A stretch of DNA of 55,094 nt from Solirubrobacterales bacterium (GTDB lineage: Bacteria; Actinomycetota; Thermoleophilia; Solirubrobacterales; Solirubrobacteraceae): positions 1 to 55,094 of the forward strand of contig JAFAXX010000031.1 of NCBI GenBank assembly GCA_019240655.1, written 5' to 3'. Positions 17,428-25,626 of this stretch are shown piece after piece; position 1 is the stretch's first letter, and every line of letters starts with the position of its first letter. The translations under genes were made by a program, and so were the position numbers. The notes under the pieces were generated by a model. The model was not told the DNA's origin. It did not search any database and saw nothing but the letters and a program-made list of their open reading frames with translations.

Positions 17428-18534
17428 TCAGGCCCGCACCGGCCGCTTCACCGTGCGGTACACGAACTCGTCAGCGGCCACCGGCTCGCGGGCCGAGACG
17501 ACGCGGTCGTGATGCGCCGAGAAGCGGCAGACGGGGTCCGTGGCCGCGGCGTCGCCGGTGAGCCGCAGCGCCTGGCAGCGGCAGCCTCCGAAGTCCACCT
17601 CCTGGCGGCCGAGCGGGCACGTCCGGCAAGGCTCCTGCATCCACTTCGTGCCGCGAAAGCGGTCGAACGCCTCTGACTCGTTCCAGATCCACTCGAGCGG
17701 ACGCTCGCGGACGTTGGCGAACTCGAGCCCGGGGATCGTCGCCGCCGCCTGACAGGGCAGCACGTCGCCGTTCGGAGCGATGACCATCGCTGTGCGGCCC
17801 CAGCCGCCCATGCACGGCTTCGGCAGCGACTCGTAGAGGTCGGGCAGAACCCAGAGGACGTCGACCGCGGGGCCGACGCGCTCACGAAAGCGCCGGACCG
17901 CCTCCTCCCCGCGGAGGATCTGCTCTCGCGTCGGCATGAGGGCCGCCTGGTTCACCACCGCCCAGCCGTAGTACTGCGTGTTGGCGAGCTCGAGTCGCTG
18001 CGCGCCGAGCACGAGCGCGAGGTCGAGCACTGCCTCGATCCGATCGAGGTTCTGCCGGTGCAGAACGCAGTTGAGCGTCAGGGGGAAGTCGAGCTCCCGC
18101 GCCACACGTGCGGCGGCGATCTTCTTGGCGAACGACCGGTTCCCCGCGATGCGGTCGTTCTCGGCCGCGTCCGGGCTCTGAATCGAGATCTGCACGTGGT
18201 CGAGCCCGGCGGCCTTGAGCGCCTCGGCGCGCTCGCGCGTGAACAGGGTTCCGGCGGTGATCAGCGACGAGTACAGACCGGCGCGGCGCGCCCCCGCGCA
18301 GAGCTCGACCAGATCGCGGCGCAGCATCGGTTCTCCGCCGGTGAGCGCGAGCTGGAGGACGCCGAGCCCGCGCGCCTGCCGGAAGGTGCGCAGCCAGTGC
18401 TCGGTCTCGAGCTCGCGCCGGTAGGTCTCGGCGCCGATCTCGAGCGGGTTCGAGCAGTACGGGCAGTGGAGCGGGCACTGGTAGGAGAGCTCGGCGACGA
18501 GCGTCAACGGGCTCGGGGCTCTAGGCTCCGGCAT
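17428..18534 (-). CDS. pqqE: PqqA peptide cyclase (radical SAM)
   Basis: A 368-residue radical SAM/SPASM enzyme that links Glu and Tyr of the PqqA peptide, the first committed step of PQQ formation. The SAM cluster motif is CPLHCPYC near residue 20, followed by LTGGEPMLR. The SPASM region has NGDVLPCQAA, CRTCPLGRQEVDFGGCRC and CRFS. The ATG overlaps the 3' end of pqqD by 14 bases. It is the last gene of the pqqABCDE operon. Confidence 0.95.
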   Translation of the reverse strand: MPEPRAPSPLTLVAELSYQCPLHCPYCSNPLEIGAETYRRELETEHWLRTFRQARGLGVLQLALTGGEPMLRRDLVELCAGARRAGLYSSLITAGTLFTRERAEALKAAGLDHVQISIQSPDAAENDRIAGNRSFAKKIAAARVARELDFPLTLNCVLHRQNLDRIEAVLDLALVLGAQRLELANTQYYGWAVVNQAALMPTREQILRGEEAVRRFRERVGPAVDVLWVLPDLYESLPKPCMGGWGRTAMVIAPNGDVLPCQAAATIPGLEFANVRERPLEWIWNESEAFDRFRGTKWMQEPCRTCPLGRQEVDFGGCRCQALRLTGDAAATDPVCRFSAHHDRVVSAREPVAADEFVYRTVKRPVRA

Positions 18535-18784
18535 CGCGCACGAGTCCTCTCTGAGCCATGGCGTCGAGCAGCCCGTGAACGTCGTCGCCCAGATCGGCGC
18601 CGTCGTAGCGGGCCGAGAGAGCCCGGACGATCTCCTCGAGCGAGCGTTCCCCGTCACACAGCTCGAGCACCTCGGCCGCGGTGGGATTGAGCCGGACGAC
18701 GCCCTCGGGGACCAGCAGCACATGCTCCTCGCGCACCTCGTCGTAGTGCAGGCGCGCGCCGGTGACCAGGCGGGGGCGAGTCAT
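18521..18784 (-). CDS. pqqD: PqqD peptide chaperone
   Basis: An 87-residue RRE (RiPP recognition element) protein that presents PqqA to PqqE. It has the family pattern RLHYDEVREEHVLLVPEGVVRLNPTAAEVLELCDG with the conserved LN..A..I/VL segment. The start ATG overlaps the pqqC stop by four bases. Length is normal (about 90). Confidence 0.92.
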   Translation of the reverse strand: MTRPRLVTGARLHYDEVREEHVLLVPEGVVRLNPTAAEVLELCDGERSLEEIVRALSARYDGADLGDDVHGLLDAMAQRGLVRDAGA

Positions 18785-19590
18785 GCCCCCGGCGCCGCCA
18801 GCGCCCCCGGCCCGTCCGGCCCCTCCGACCTCCCCGGCCCGTCCGGCCTCCCGGGCCCCCCCGGCCCCACCGGGTGCGTGTCGCCGCGCTCGATCGCGTC
18901 GAGCTGCGCCCACAGCACCTCGGTCTTGAAGCGCAGGGCCGCGACGGCGGCCGCCTGTTGCTCGCGCGTGCGGCAGCGGTCGGTGACGATCTCGAGCGCG
19001 TAGTCCGCGTCGCGGGGCGCCTGCACGAGCCGCGTGCGGAAGTACTCGAGCCCCGCGGGGTCGATCCACCCGTAGTGGCGCTCGAGGGCGTCGAGCCGTA
19101 CCCGGATCGCCGCCGGCCCGAACAACTCGGTGAGCGACGAGGCGACTGCCTCGACCCATGGCCTCTGGCGCGCGAAGTTCACGTAGGCGTCCACCGCGTA
19201 GCGCACACCGGGAAGCACCCCCCGTTCCGACACGAGCTCGGCGCGCGAGACGCCGAGCGCCTCGCCGAGGCGGAGCCACGACTCGATGCCGCCGGTTCCC
19301 TCGCGGGTGCCGTCGTGGTCGATGATGCGCTGTATCCACTGGCGCCGCACCTCGACCTCGGGACAGTTCGCGAGGATCGCCGCGTCCTTGAGCGGGATGC
19401 ACTTCTGGTAATAGAAGCGGTTGGCGACCCAGCGTGCGAGCTGCTCTCGGGTGAGCTCGCCGGCGTCCATCCGCCGGTGAAACGGATGCCGATCGTGGTA
19501 ACGGGTGCCCTGATCACGCAACTCGGCGATGAACACCTCGGGCGGCACGGGCTCGAGCTCGGCGAACGTCCGCGTCGCGTTCGTGCTCAC
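18781..19590 (-). CDS. pqqC: Pyrroloquinoline-quinone synthase
   Basis: A 269-residue heme-oxygenase-like oxidase that performs the last ring closure and eight-electron oxidation to PQQ. Landmarks include YHDRHPFHRRMDAGEL, WVANRFYYQKCIPLKDAAILANCP, IDHDG, FARQRPW and RHYGWIDPAGLEYFRTRL, all in the usual order. The start is GTG, four bases inside the pqqB 3' end. The last ~30 residues are an unusual Gly/Pro-rich tail with GPG and GRPDGPG repeats; the DNA there shows the 17-mer CCCCGGCCCGTCCGGCC twice. The family normally ends near residue 240-250. Confidence 0.94.
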   Translation of the reverse strand: MSTNATRTFAELEPVPPEVFIAELRDQGTRYHDRHPFHRRMDAGELTREQLARWVANRFYYQKCIPLKDAAILANCPEVEVRRQWIQRIIDHDGTREGTGGIESWLRLGEALGVSRAELVSERGVLPGVRYAVDAYVNFARQRPWVEAVASSLTELFGPAAIRVRLDALERHYGWIDPAGLEYFRTRLVQAPRDADYALEIVTDRCRTREQQAAAVAALRFKTEVLWAQLDAIERGDTHPVGPGGPGRPDGPGRSEGPDGPGALAAPGA

Positions 19591-20483
19591 AGCTCGACCT
19601 CGAGGCCGTCGTGGCCGATCTCGACGCCGGCGCCCAGTACCGCTTCGCGCTCGGGCGAGTCCTCGATCAGGATCGGGTTCGTGTTGTTTATATGGACCAG
19701 CGCCTTGCGTGGCCGCTCTAGCCGCGCGAGGGCCGCGAGCGTTCCGCCCGGGCCGGAGAGCGGCACGTGTCCCATCTCGCGCGCGGTCCGCGCCGAGATG
19801 CCGAGCCGGGGCAGCTCGTCATCGCTCCAGAACGTCCCGTCCACGAGCACGAGATCGCTGCCGGCCAGACGGCTGATCACGCCGTCGTCGAGCCGCGCGA
19901 GGCCGGGCGCGTAGGTCAGCACCCCTCCACTCGCGCGGTCGCGGAAGACGAGTCCGCTCGCCCGCAGCTCGACCTCCGACTCGATCATGTAGCGCGGCGC
20001 ATCGCCGCCGACCTCGAAGCGCTCGACGGTGAGGCTCGATCCCTCGAGCGCCGTGGCCCGATCCGCCTCGAGCGTCTCCCACTGGACCCCGCAGTAGCGC
20101 TCGAGGATCGGGAGCACCGGATACCCGTCACTGAGAGCTCGTCCGACGCCCTCGTCGCCGAACACGCGGACCGGCGTCGCGGACTCGCGCAGGAGGAGGA
20201 GGCCCGCCGTGTGGTCGATTTCCGCATCGGTCAACAGGACCCCCGCGATCGGCGCGGCCCGGACGCCCGCCACCGGTGAAGCCGGGAGCGCCTCGAGCTG
20301 CTGACGCGCGTCCGGGGAGGCGTTGACGAGGAACCACGGTCCCTCGTCGCCGCGGACAGCCAGCGACGACTGCGTCCGGGCCTGCGCCCGCACGCCGTCG
20401 CGCGCCGCCTGGCACGACCCGCAGCGGCAGTTCCACTGGGGAAACCCGCCCCCGGCGGCCGAGCCGAGAATTCGAACGCGCAA
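19587..20483 (-). CDS. pqqB: PqqB oxidoreductase (metallo-beta-lactamase fold)
   Basis: A 298-residue metallo-beta-lactamase-fold protein of PQQ synthesis; PqqB hydroxylates the diamino acid intermediate. Seen are LGSAAGGGFPQWNCRCGSCQAAR (zinc-site cysteines), LTDAEIDHTAGLLLLRES, VDGTFWSDDE and GHVPLSG. The start is TTG, consistent with the usual RVRILGSAAGGG N-terminus. It follows a hairpin 21 bases upstream that separates it from pqqA. Confidence 0.94.
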   Translation of the reverse strand: MRVRILGSAAGGGFPQWNCRCGSCQAARDGVRAQARTQSSLAVRGDEGPWFLVNASPDARQQLEALPASPVAGVRAAPIAGVLLTDAEIDHTAGLLLLRESATPVRVFGDEGVGRALSDGYPVLPILERYCGVQWETLEADRATALEGSSLTVERFEVGGDAPRYMIESEVELRASGLVFRDRASGGVLTYAPGLARLDDGVISRLAGSDLVLVDGTFWSDDELPRLGISARTAREMGHVPLSGPGGTLAALARLERPRKALVHINNTNPILIEDSPEREAVLGAGVEIGHDGLEVEL

Positions 20484-20503
20484 CGCTGCGAGGGCCCGGA
20501 CGA

Positions 20504-20527
20504 GGCCTCAGGCGAGCACCTGAGGCC
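20504..20527 (-). other. Hairpin between pqqA and pqqB
   Basis: GGCCTCAGG and CCTGAGGCC form a perfect 9-base stem with a six-base loop in the space between pqqA and pqqB. Partial termination or processing here would give the excess of pqqA transcript over pqqBCDE that PQQ operons commonly show. Confidence 0.6.
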
Positions 20528-20544
20528 GCGTCGGCTCAGGCTCC

Positions 20545-20619
20545 CTACCGGTTGTACAGGTAGGAGGTGACCTCCGAACAGAGGCTGACGAACTCAAACT
20601 CCGGCTTGATCCACGTCAT
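20545..20619 (-). CDS. pqqA: PQQ precursor peptide PqqA
   Basis: A 24-residue peptide beginning MTWIKPEFEFV and ending TSYLYNR. The Glu and Tyr that become PQQ are in the EVTSY motif (E-x-x-x-Y). GGGAGG lies nine bases before the ATG. The position directly upstream of pqqB, the length and the motif leave little doubt. It is an easily overlooked gene because of its size. Confidence 0.93.
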   Translation of the reverse strand: MTWIKPEFEFVSLCSEVTSYLYNR

Positions 20620-20652
20620 AGGATGCCTCCCTCTTAGAGTGCACGTGGCGCC

Positions 20653-20658
20653 ATCTTA
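20653..20658 (-). promoter_or_regulatory. Possible -10 element for pqqA
   Basis: On the minus strand TAAGAT (preceded by TATG) lies 34 bases before the pqqA ATG, in one of the few AT-rich patches of the region. No matching -35 was found. The same 74-base gap must also serve the divergent M17 peptidase gene. Confidence 0.25.
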
Positions 20659-20693
20659 CATAACCAGGCAAGGGGCATGATCGTCTTCACCCG

Positions 20694-22091
20694 ATGCGCG
20701 TCGAGGTGACGGCCGGTGACCCGGCGGCGGCCGGGGCCGACCTCATCGCCGCCGGTGGACCGGCGCGGGCCCGGGAGCTCGGGGCGCCGGAGCGCGCGGT
20801 CGCCGATGCCGATCCGCTTGCCATCGCCTACGGTGACGGCGCTCCGGTCGCCGTGGTCGCGTCCACGCCGGACCCGGACGGACTGCGAACCGCTGCGGCC
20901 CGGGCGGTGCGCGCATGCCGCGGCGGAGGAACCGTCGCCTGGGCGCTCGACCCGTCCCTGCCCGTCCCCGCCGAGGAGCAGGTGCGCGCGCTCGCCGAGG
21001 GCGCTGTCCTCGGCGCCTACGACTCGGCCCGCTGGCGAAGCACCCCCGAGCCGCGCCGCATCGAGCGGTTCGTCATCTGCGGCGCCAGCGAGCAGCTCCA
21101 GCCCGTAGCCGATCGCGCCGCGCTGGTGGCGCGCTGGACGAACGCCGCCCGGGAGCTCGTCGACGCGCCGCCGAACGTCGTCTCACCGGCCGGGCTGGCG
21201 GAGCGCGCGGCCGCGTTCCCGGGGCTCGCCGCCGAGACCATCGACCCCGCGGACGCCGGGCTCGGCGCGCTGGCCGCCGTCGGCGGGAGCAGCGCAGCCC
21301 GGCCGTTGCTGCTCGTGTTGCGCCACCGCCCCCCGGACGCGCCCACCGCCCCGCGGCTGGCGCTCGTCGGCAAGGCGGTCACGTTCGACACCGGCGGGTA
21401 TTTCCTCAAGCCCCAGGCCGACATCGTCCGCCAGAAGGCGGACATGGCCGGCGGCGCGGCCGTCGCGGCCGCGCTCGCGGCGATCGCCGAGCTCAGGGTG
21501 CCGCTTTCGGTCACCGGGATCGTGCCGGCCTGCGAGAACATGCTGAGCGGCAGCGCGATCCGGCCGACCGACGTGATCACGACGGCCGCCGGCCTGACCG
21601 TGGAGGTCACGAACCCCGACGCCGAGGGCCGCCTGATCCTGGCCGACGCGCTGTGGTACGCGCGCCGCGACGGCGCGACGCACGTCGTCGACCTCGCGAC
21701 CCTGACCGGGGCCATGCGCGCGGGCATGGGCGACGTGTACGCGGGCGTCTTCGCGACCGACGAGTCCTGGCGCGAGGCGGTCGTCGACGCCGGCAACGCG
21801 AGCGGCGATCTCGCCTGGCCGTGGCCGCTGCATCCCCGCTACCGGCCGCTGATCGACTCGACCGTGGCCGACCTGCGCAACACAGCGGGCAAGAGCTTCG
21901 GCTTTCCGATCGTTGCGGCGACGTTCCTGGCGCAGTTCGCGGGCGAGGGTCCGTGGGCACACGTCGACATGCTCGGGCCCGCGCTGCTCGACGAGGATCG
22001 CGGGGATGCGTTCGGCCGCGGTGCATCGGGCTATGGCGTGCGGATGCTGGTCGAGCTGGCCACGCGCCTGAGCGCCTCGCCGGACGGGTGA
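20694..22091 (+). CDS. Leucyl aminopeptidase family (M17) metallopeptidase
   Basis: A 465-residue two-metal aminopeptidase. The catalytic C-terminal domain shows GKAVTFDTGGYFLKP, KADMAGGAAV, NPDAEGRLILADAL and DLATLTGAM, supplying the Lys, Asp and Glu metal ligands and the catalytic Arg of the family. The N-terminal ~150 residues form the usual macro-like regulatory domain. It diverges from pqqA (74 bases apart) and is followed after 39 bases by folE. PQQ synthesis needs a protease to free Glu-Tyr from cyclised PqqA, and no PqqF/G-type M16 gene is in the window, so a link is possible but unproven. Confidence 0.88.
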   Translation: MRVEVTAGDPAAAGADLIAAGGPARARELGAPERAVADADPLAIAYGDGAPVAVVASTPDPDGLRTAAARAVRACRGGGTVAWALDPSLPVPAEEQVRALAEGAVLGAYDSARWRSTPEPRRIERFVICGASEQLQPVADRAALVARWTNAARELVDAPPNVVSPAGLAERAAAFPGLAAETIDPADAGLGALAAVGGSSAARPLLLVLRHRPPDAPTAPRLALVGKAVTFDTGGYFLKPQADIVRQKADMAGGAAVAAALAAIAELRVPLSVTGIVPACENMLSGSAIRPTDVITTAAGLTVEVTNPDAEGRLILADALWYARRDGATHVVDLATLTGAMRAGMGDVYAGVFATDESWREAVVDAGNASGDLAWPWPLHPRYRPLIDSTVADLRNTAGKSFGFPIVAATFLAQFAGEGPWAHVDMLGPALLDEDRGDAFGRGASGYGVRMLVELATRLSASPDG

Positions 22092-22130
22092 GAAGCGCCC
22101 AGGCTCGGGCTCACCCGTTACGCTGAAACG

Positions 22131-22754
22131 ATGGATATCGGACACCGCGATGCGCGGAACGCCGCCGCGGCCACCCCGGGACGGATCGTCGATGCCTCCA
22201 AGTTCGACCTCGCCGCCGCCGAGCGGGCCGCCCTCGAGCTGCTCCGCGCGATCGGTGCCGATCTCGACGACCCCGGGCTGCTCGAGACCCCTCGCCGCGT
22301 CGCGGCGTCCTTCGCCGAGCTGGTCACGCCCGCCGAGCTGGGCGCGACCCTGTTCCCGAACGACGGCTGCTACGACGAGCTGGTCGTCGTGCGAGACATC
22401 CCGTTCCACACCCTGTGCATGCACCACCTGCTCCCGTTCCACGGTCGCGCCCACGTCGCCTACCTGCCGGGCGAGACGATCATCGGGATATCGAAGCTCG
22501 CCCGGGTGGTCGAGGCCTTCTCCAGGGACCTCCAGCTCCAGGAGCGCCTGACCGTGCAGATCGCCGACTGGCTCGAGCAAGAGCTCGCGCCCCGGGGCGT
22601 GGGCGTGGTGCTCAGCGCCGAGCACCTGTGCATGACGGTCCGCGGGGTGCGCAAGCCGGGAGCGCGGACGGTGACCTCGGCGCTGCGGGGCAGGCTGCGC
22701 ACTGACTCGCGTACGCGCCAGGAGTTCCTGAGCCTTGTCGAGCGATGCGGGTGA
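22131..22754 (+). CDS. folE: GTP cyclohydrolase I
   Basis: A 207-residue homologue of FolE, which turns GTP into dihydroneopterin triphosphate, the entry to pterins including methanopterin. The zinc and active-site residues are present: PFHTLCMHHLLPFHGRAHVAYLP (Cys, His-His), GISKLARVVEAFSRDLQLQERL, and AEHLCMTVRGVRKPG. It starts a rightward operon folE-DUF447-mptG-mfnB. Its location in the methanopterin cluster suggests a copy dedicated to that cofactor; a folate role is not excluded. Confidence 0.92.
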   Translation: MDIGHRDARNAAAATPGRIVDASKFDLAAAERAALELLRAIGADLDDPGLLETPRRVAASFAELVTPAELGATLFPNDGCYDELVVVRDIPFHTLCMHHLLPFHGRAHVAYLPGETIIGISKLARVVEAFSRDLQLQERLTVQIADWLEQELAPRGVGVVLSAEHLCMTVRGVRKPGARTVTSALRGRLRTDSRTRQEFLSLVERCG

Positions 22755-23322
22755 GCGGGCACCGCTGATCGAGACCGTGGTGACCACGACCGGCAGCGAC
22801 GGCGTGGTCAACTGCGCCGCGATGGGCGTGCGCTGGGGCGATGAGGAGCTCGTCTTCTGGCCGTTCAACGCGACGCGGACGCTGCGGAACCTGCGCGTTC
22901 GCGGCGAAGCGGTCGTGCATCTAACCGACGACGTGCTGCTGTTCGTGGAGGCCGCCCTCGGGCACCCACAGCCGGTTATGCGCGCCGCCAGCGTCGTCTC
23001 CGGCTCGGTCATCGAGGCCGCGAACTCGTGGCGTGAGGTGGTCGTGACCGAGATCACGCCCGCCGAGCCCCGTGCGGCGCGCTCCCGGGTGCGGGCTCGG
23101 GTGGTGGCCGCCGGTACGGGCACGCGTCCGCCACTTGGCCTGTGCCGCGCCCGGCACGCCGCGGTGGAAGCGTCGATTCTGGCCTCGCGGCTGAGATGGC
23201 TGGGCGCCGAGCACGTGCGCGCCGAGCTTGCCCGCCTTCAGGAGCTGGTGGACAAGACCGCCGGGCCACGTGAGCACGCGGCGATGGACTACGTGCGACG
23301 CTACGTCGCCGAGCGAACGTGA
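22735..23322 (+). CDS. DUF447 family protein of H4MPT/methanofuran clusters
   Basis: A 195-residue protein of the DUF447 family, which has a split-barrel flavin-binding-like fold. The start region IETVVTTTGSDGVVNCAAMGVRW and PFNATRTLRNLRVRGEAVVHLTDDVLLF is typical. DUF447 genes are shared by methanogens and bacterial H4MPT users and are presumed to take part in making C1 cofactors. The TTG start overlaps folE by 20 bases, and the stop overlaps mptG by four bases. The reaction is not established. Confidence 0.8.
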   Translation: MSSDAGERAPLIETVVTTTGSDGVVNCAAMGVRWGDEELVFWPFNATRTLRNLRVRGEAVVHLTDDVLLFVEAALGHPQPVMRAASVVSGSVIEAANSWREVVVTEITPAEPRAARSRVRARVVAAGTGTRPPLGLCRARHAAVEASILASRLRWLGAEHVRAELARLQELVDKTAGPREHAAMDYVRRYVAERT

Positions 23323-24284
23323 CCGAGATCGTCATCACCGCACCGGCGCGGCTGCACCTGGGGATGCTCGATCCCGCCGGGATCGGTGCGCGTCGCTACG
23401 GGGGGTTCGGAGTCGGGGTAGAGTCCCCGCGCGTGGTCGTCGGGGTGAGGCGGCGAGGGGATGAGGACGTCGTCGCCTCCGGGGCGCAGTGCGACCGCGC
23501 CGCCGGCTTCGCCCAGCGGGCCCGGAGCGCGTTCGGGCTCGAGGCAGGCGTCGAGGTGACCGTGTACGAGGCGATTGCGCCGCACGTCGGGCTCGGATCG
23601 GGCACCAAGCTGGGTCTCGCCGTCGCCCGCGGCGTGGCCGCGCTCGCCGGGATCTCGGCCGGCCCGGAGCAGCTCGCGGACGCCAGCGGGCGCGGGGCGC
23701 GCTCGAGCGTCGGCGCGTGGACGTTTGCCGCGCCGGGGCTCGTCGTCGAGGCCGGCGTGGCCGCCCGGGGCTCGATCAGCCCCCTGCTCACTCGTTACCC
23801 GATGCCGCAGCGGTGGCGATGCGTGCTCGCGGTTCCCGGCGGCGGCGAGGGGCTCTCGGGCGATGCCGAGGAGCGCTTCTTCGGCCAGATGCGCGAATCG
23901 AGAGCCGCCGAGCCGCGCGTGGCTCGGCTGCTGCTGACCGCGCTGCTGCCCGGGCTGGTGACCGGCGACATCGAGGAGTTCGGCGCCGCGCTCACCGAGA
24001 TTCAGCGCGAGGTGGGTTCGATGTTCGCCGCCCAGCAGGGCGGCGTGTTCCACCCGCGCGCGGCGGCGCTGGTCGACGCGCTCTTGGAGCTGGGTGTCGT
24101 AGCGGTGGGCCAGAGCTCGTGGGGACCGTCGGTCTACGGGATCGTCGATGGGGCCGACCGCGCCGCCGACGTGGCCGCCCGGCTGCGTGCGTCGGCCGGC
24201 GCGGGCGCCGAGGTCAGCGCGCTCGACTTCGACCGCCGGGGCGCGTGGCTCGCTCGCGGGGGCTCGGAGCAGGCCGCCGCATGA
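23319..24284 (+). CDS. mptG: Beta-ribofuranosylaminobenzene 5'-phosphate synthase
   Basis: A 321-residue GHMP-kinase-fold enzyme that joins PRPP to 4-aminobenzoate or 4-hydroxybenzoate with loss of CO2, the step that makes the arylamine part of H4MPT. Seen are APARLHLGMLDPAG, the ATP/PRPP loop PHVGLGSGTKLGLAVARG near residue 90, and VGQSSWGPSVYG near residue 265. Length fits (about 320). GTG start; overlaps both neighbours by four bases. Confidence 0.9.
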   Translation: MTEIVITAPARLHLGMLDPAGIGARRYGGFGVGVESPRVVVGVRRRGDEDVVASGAQCDRAAGFAQRARSAFGLEAGVEVTVYEAIAPHVGLGSGTKLGLAVARGVAALAGISAGPEQLADASGRGARSSVGAWTFAAPGLVVEAGVAARGSISPLLTRYPMPQRWRCVLAVPGGGEGLSGDAEERFFGQMRESRAAEPRVARLLLTALLPGLVTGDIEEFGAALTEIQREVGSMFAAQQGGVFHPRAAALVDALLELGVVAVGQSSWGPSVYGIVDGADRAADVAARLRASAGAGAEVSALDFDRRGAWLARGGSEQAAA

Positions 24285-25081
24285 GGCTGCTGGTCAGCGT
24301 CGTCTCCGCCGCCGAAGCGAGCCGCGCGCTCGCCGGCGGGGCGGACATCATCGATGTCAAGGATCCGCGCGAGGGGGCGCTCGGCGCCCCGTCCCCGCGC
24401 GTCCTCGCCGAGGTGGCGGAGGTGGTCGGAGCCGCCGCGCCGGTGAGCGTGGCGCTCGGCGACCTGCCGAACCTGCCGCACACCGCGGCGCTGGCCGCGC
24501 GGGGCGCCGCGGTGAGCGGCGCCCGCTTCGTCAAGCTCGGTCTCCGCGGGGTGCGCGAGCTCGACGATGCCGTCGCGCTCGTGAGCGCGGTCGCCGACGC
24601 GGTCGGACCGGACATCGCGGTGATCGCCGCCGCCTACGCGGACGCCGACGCGCTCGACCCGCCCGCCCTGCCTCCGGCCAGGCTGCCCGCGGTGGTACAG
24701 CGGACGGGCATTTCCGGCGCGCTCGTCGACACGTTCCTCAAGGACGGCCGCGGGCTGTATGGCTGGATGACGACATCGGAGCTCGGCGAGCTGCGGGCCC
24801 GTCTGCGCGCGATCGGCGCGAGCTTCGGCGTAGCCGGACAGCTGACCCGCCGCCAGCTGGGCCGGGTGGCGGCCGACGTGGTCGGCGTGCGCTCGGCGGT
24901 CTGCCGCGGCGGCGACCGGGGCGCCGAGCTCGACGCCGGGCTGGTGGCGGCCGCGGTGGCCGAGGTGCGCGCCGGCGGCGGCGATCAGCCGGGGAAGATC
25001 CGCGTGCCGGGGGACTCGGCGAGACCGGGTCTGCGGACCACCACGGCCACGCCGGTGCGGCGCACCGCCTCGGGCAGGTAG
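24281..25081 (+). CDS. mfnB: (5-formylfuran-3-yl)methyl phosphate synthase (DUF556)
   Basis: A 266-residue TIM-barrel enzyme that makes the furan precursor of methanofuran from two triose phosphates. Visible family features are LLVSVVSAAEASRALAGGADIIDVKDPREGALGAP with the Lys-Asp-Pro near residue 27, KLGLRGV with the Schiff-base Lys region, and DTFLKDGRGLYGW. The family usually ends near residue 235; here the frame continues ~30 residues into the convergent mfnE gene, giving a 97-base overlap, probably because the original stop was lost. Last gene of the folE operon. Confidence 0.88.
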   Translation: MRLLVSVVSAAEASRALAGGADIIDVKDPREGALGAPSPRVLAEVAEVVGAAAPVSVALGDLPNLPHTAALAARGAAVSGARFVKLGLRGVRELDDAVALVSAVADAVGPDIAVIAAAYADADALDPPALPPARLPAVVQRTGISGALVDTFLKDGRGLYGWMTTSELGELRARLRAIGASFGVAGQLTRRQLGRVAADVVGVRSAVCRGGDRGAELDAGLVAAAVAEVRAGGGDQPGKIRVPGDSARPGLRTTTATPVRRTASGR

Positions 25082-25626
25082 GCGTCGACCACCCGCCCGC
25101 CGCCCCGGGCCTGGAGCGCCGCGAGCTCGGTGGCGCTCAGCGCGGGGACCGGAGGCTGCGCGGACGGCCACCGTGCCAGCACTCCGGCCACCGGCTTGAG
25201 CAGAACAGCCTCCTCGGCTCCGATCGCGGCGGCCGCCAGCACCGCCAGCGAGTCGCTGGTCACCGCCCATGACGCGGGCACCTCGGGCCGGCCCGCGAAC
25301 GCCCGGGCCGCGTGGACGACGGCCAGCGACCGGGGCGGAGTCAGGCCGGTGAGCAGCTCGGCGCCGGGAAGCAGCCGGCGCAGCAGCAGCCCGAGCTGGT
25401 CCATCGCCGCCAGCGCGAGGGCGTGGGCGAGCTCCTCGCCGAGGCCGACTTGCGCGTCGAGCGTGCGGACGGCGTCGGCGAACGGACCGCCGCCGGGGAC
25501 GACCAGCACCGGCCGGCGGGTGGCCATCGCGGTCGCCTCCGCGCACGCCGAGCGCAGTCCGGCCAGCCCCTCGGCTCGCAGCAGCCCGCCGCCGATCTTG
25601 ACCACCCGCGGTGGCCACTCACTCAC
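24985..25626 (-). CDS. mfnE: Amino-acid-kinase-family protein, MfnE-like
   Basis: A 213-residue amino acid kinase fold protein. VVKIGGGLLR opens it, VLVVPGGGPFADAVR and TSDSLAVLAAAAIGAEEAVLLKPVAGV follow. In methanogens MfnE phosphorylates the aminomethylfuran phosphate to a diphosphate; bacterial H4MPT clusters carry the same type of gene. GTG start overlapping the mfnF stop by eight bases. It is convergent with mfnB. The assignment rests on family and context. Confidence 0.78.
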   Translation of the reverse strand: MSEWPPRVVKIGGGLLRAEGLAGLRSACAEATAMATRRPVLVVPGGGPFADAVRTLDAQVGLGEELAHALALAAMDQLGLLLRRLLPGAELLTGLTPPRSLAVVHAARAFAGRPEVPASWAVTSDSLAVLAAAAIGAEEAVLLKPVAGVLARWPSAQPPVPALSATELAALQARGGGRVVDAYLPEAVRRTGVAVVVRRPGLAESPGTRIFPG

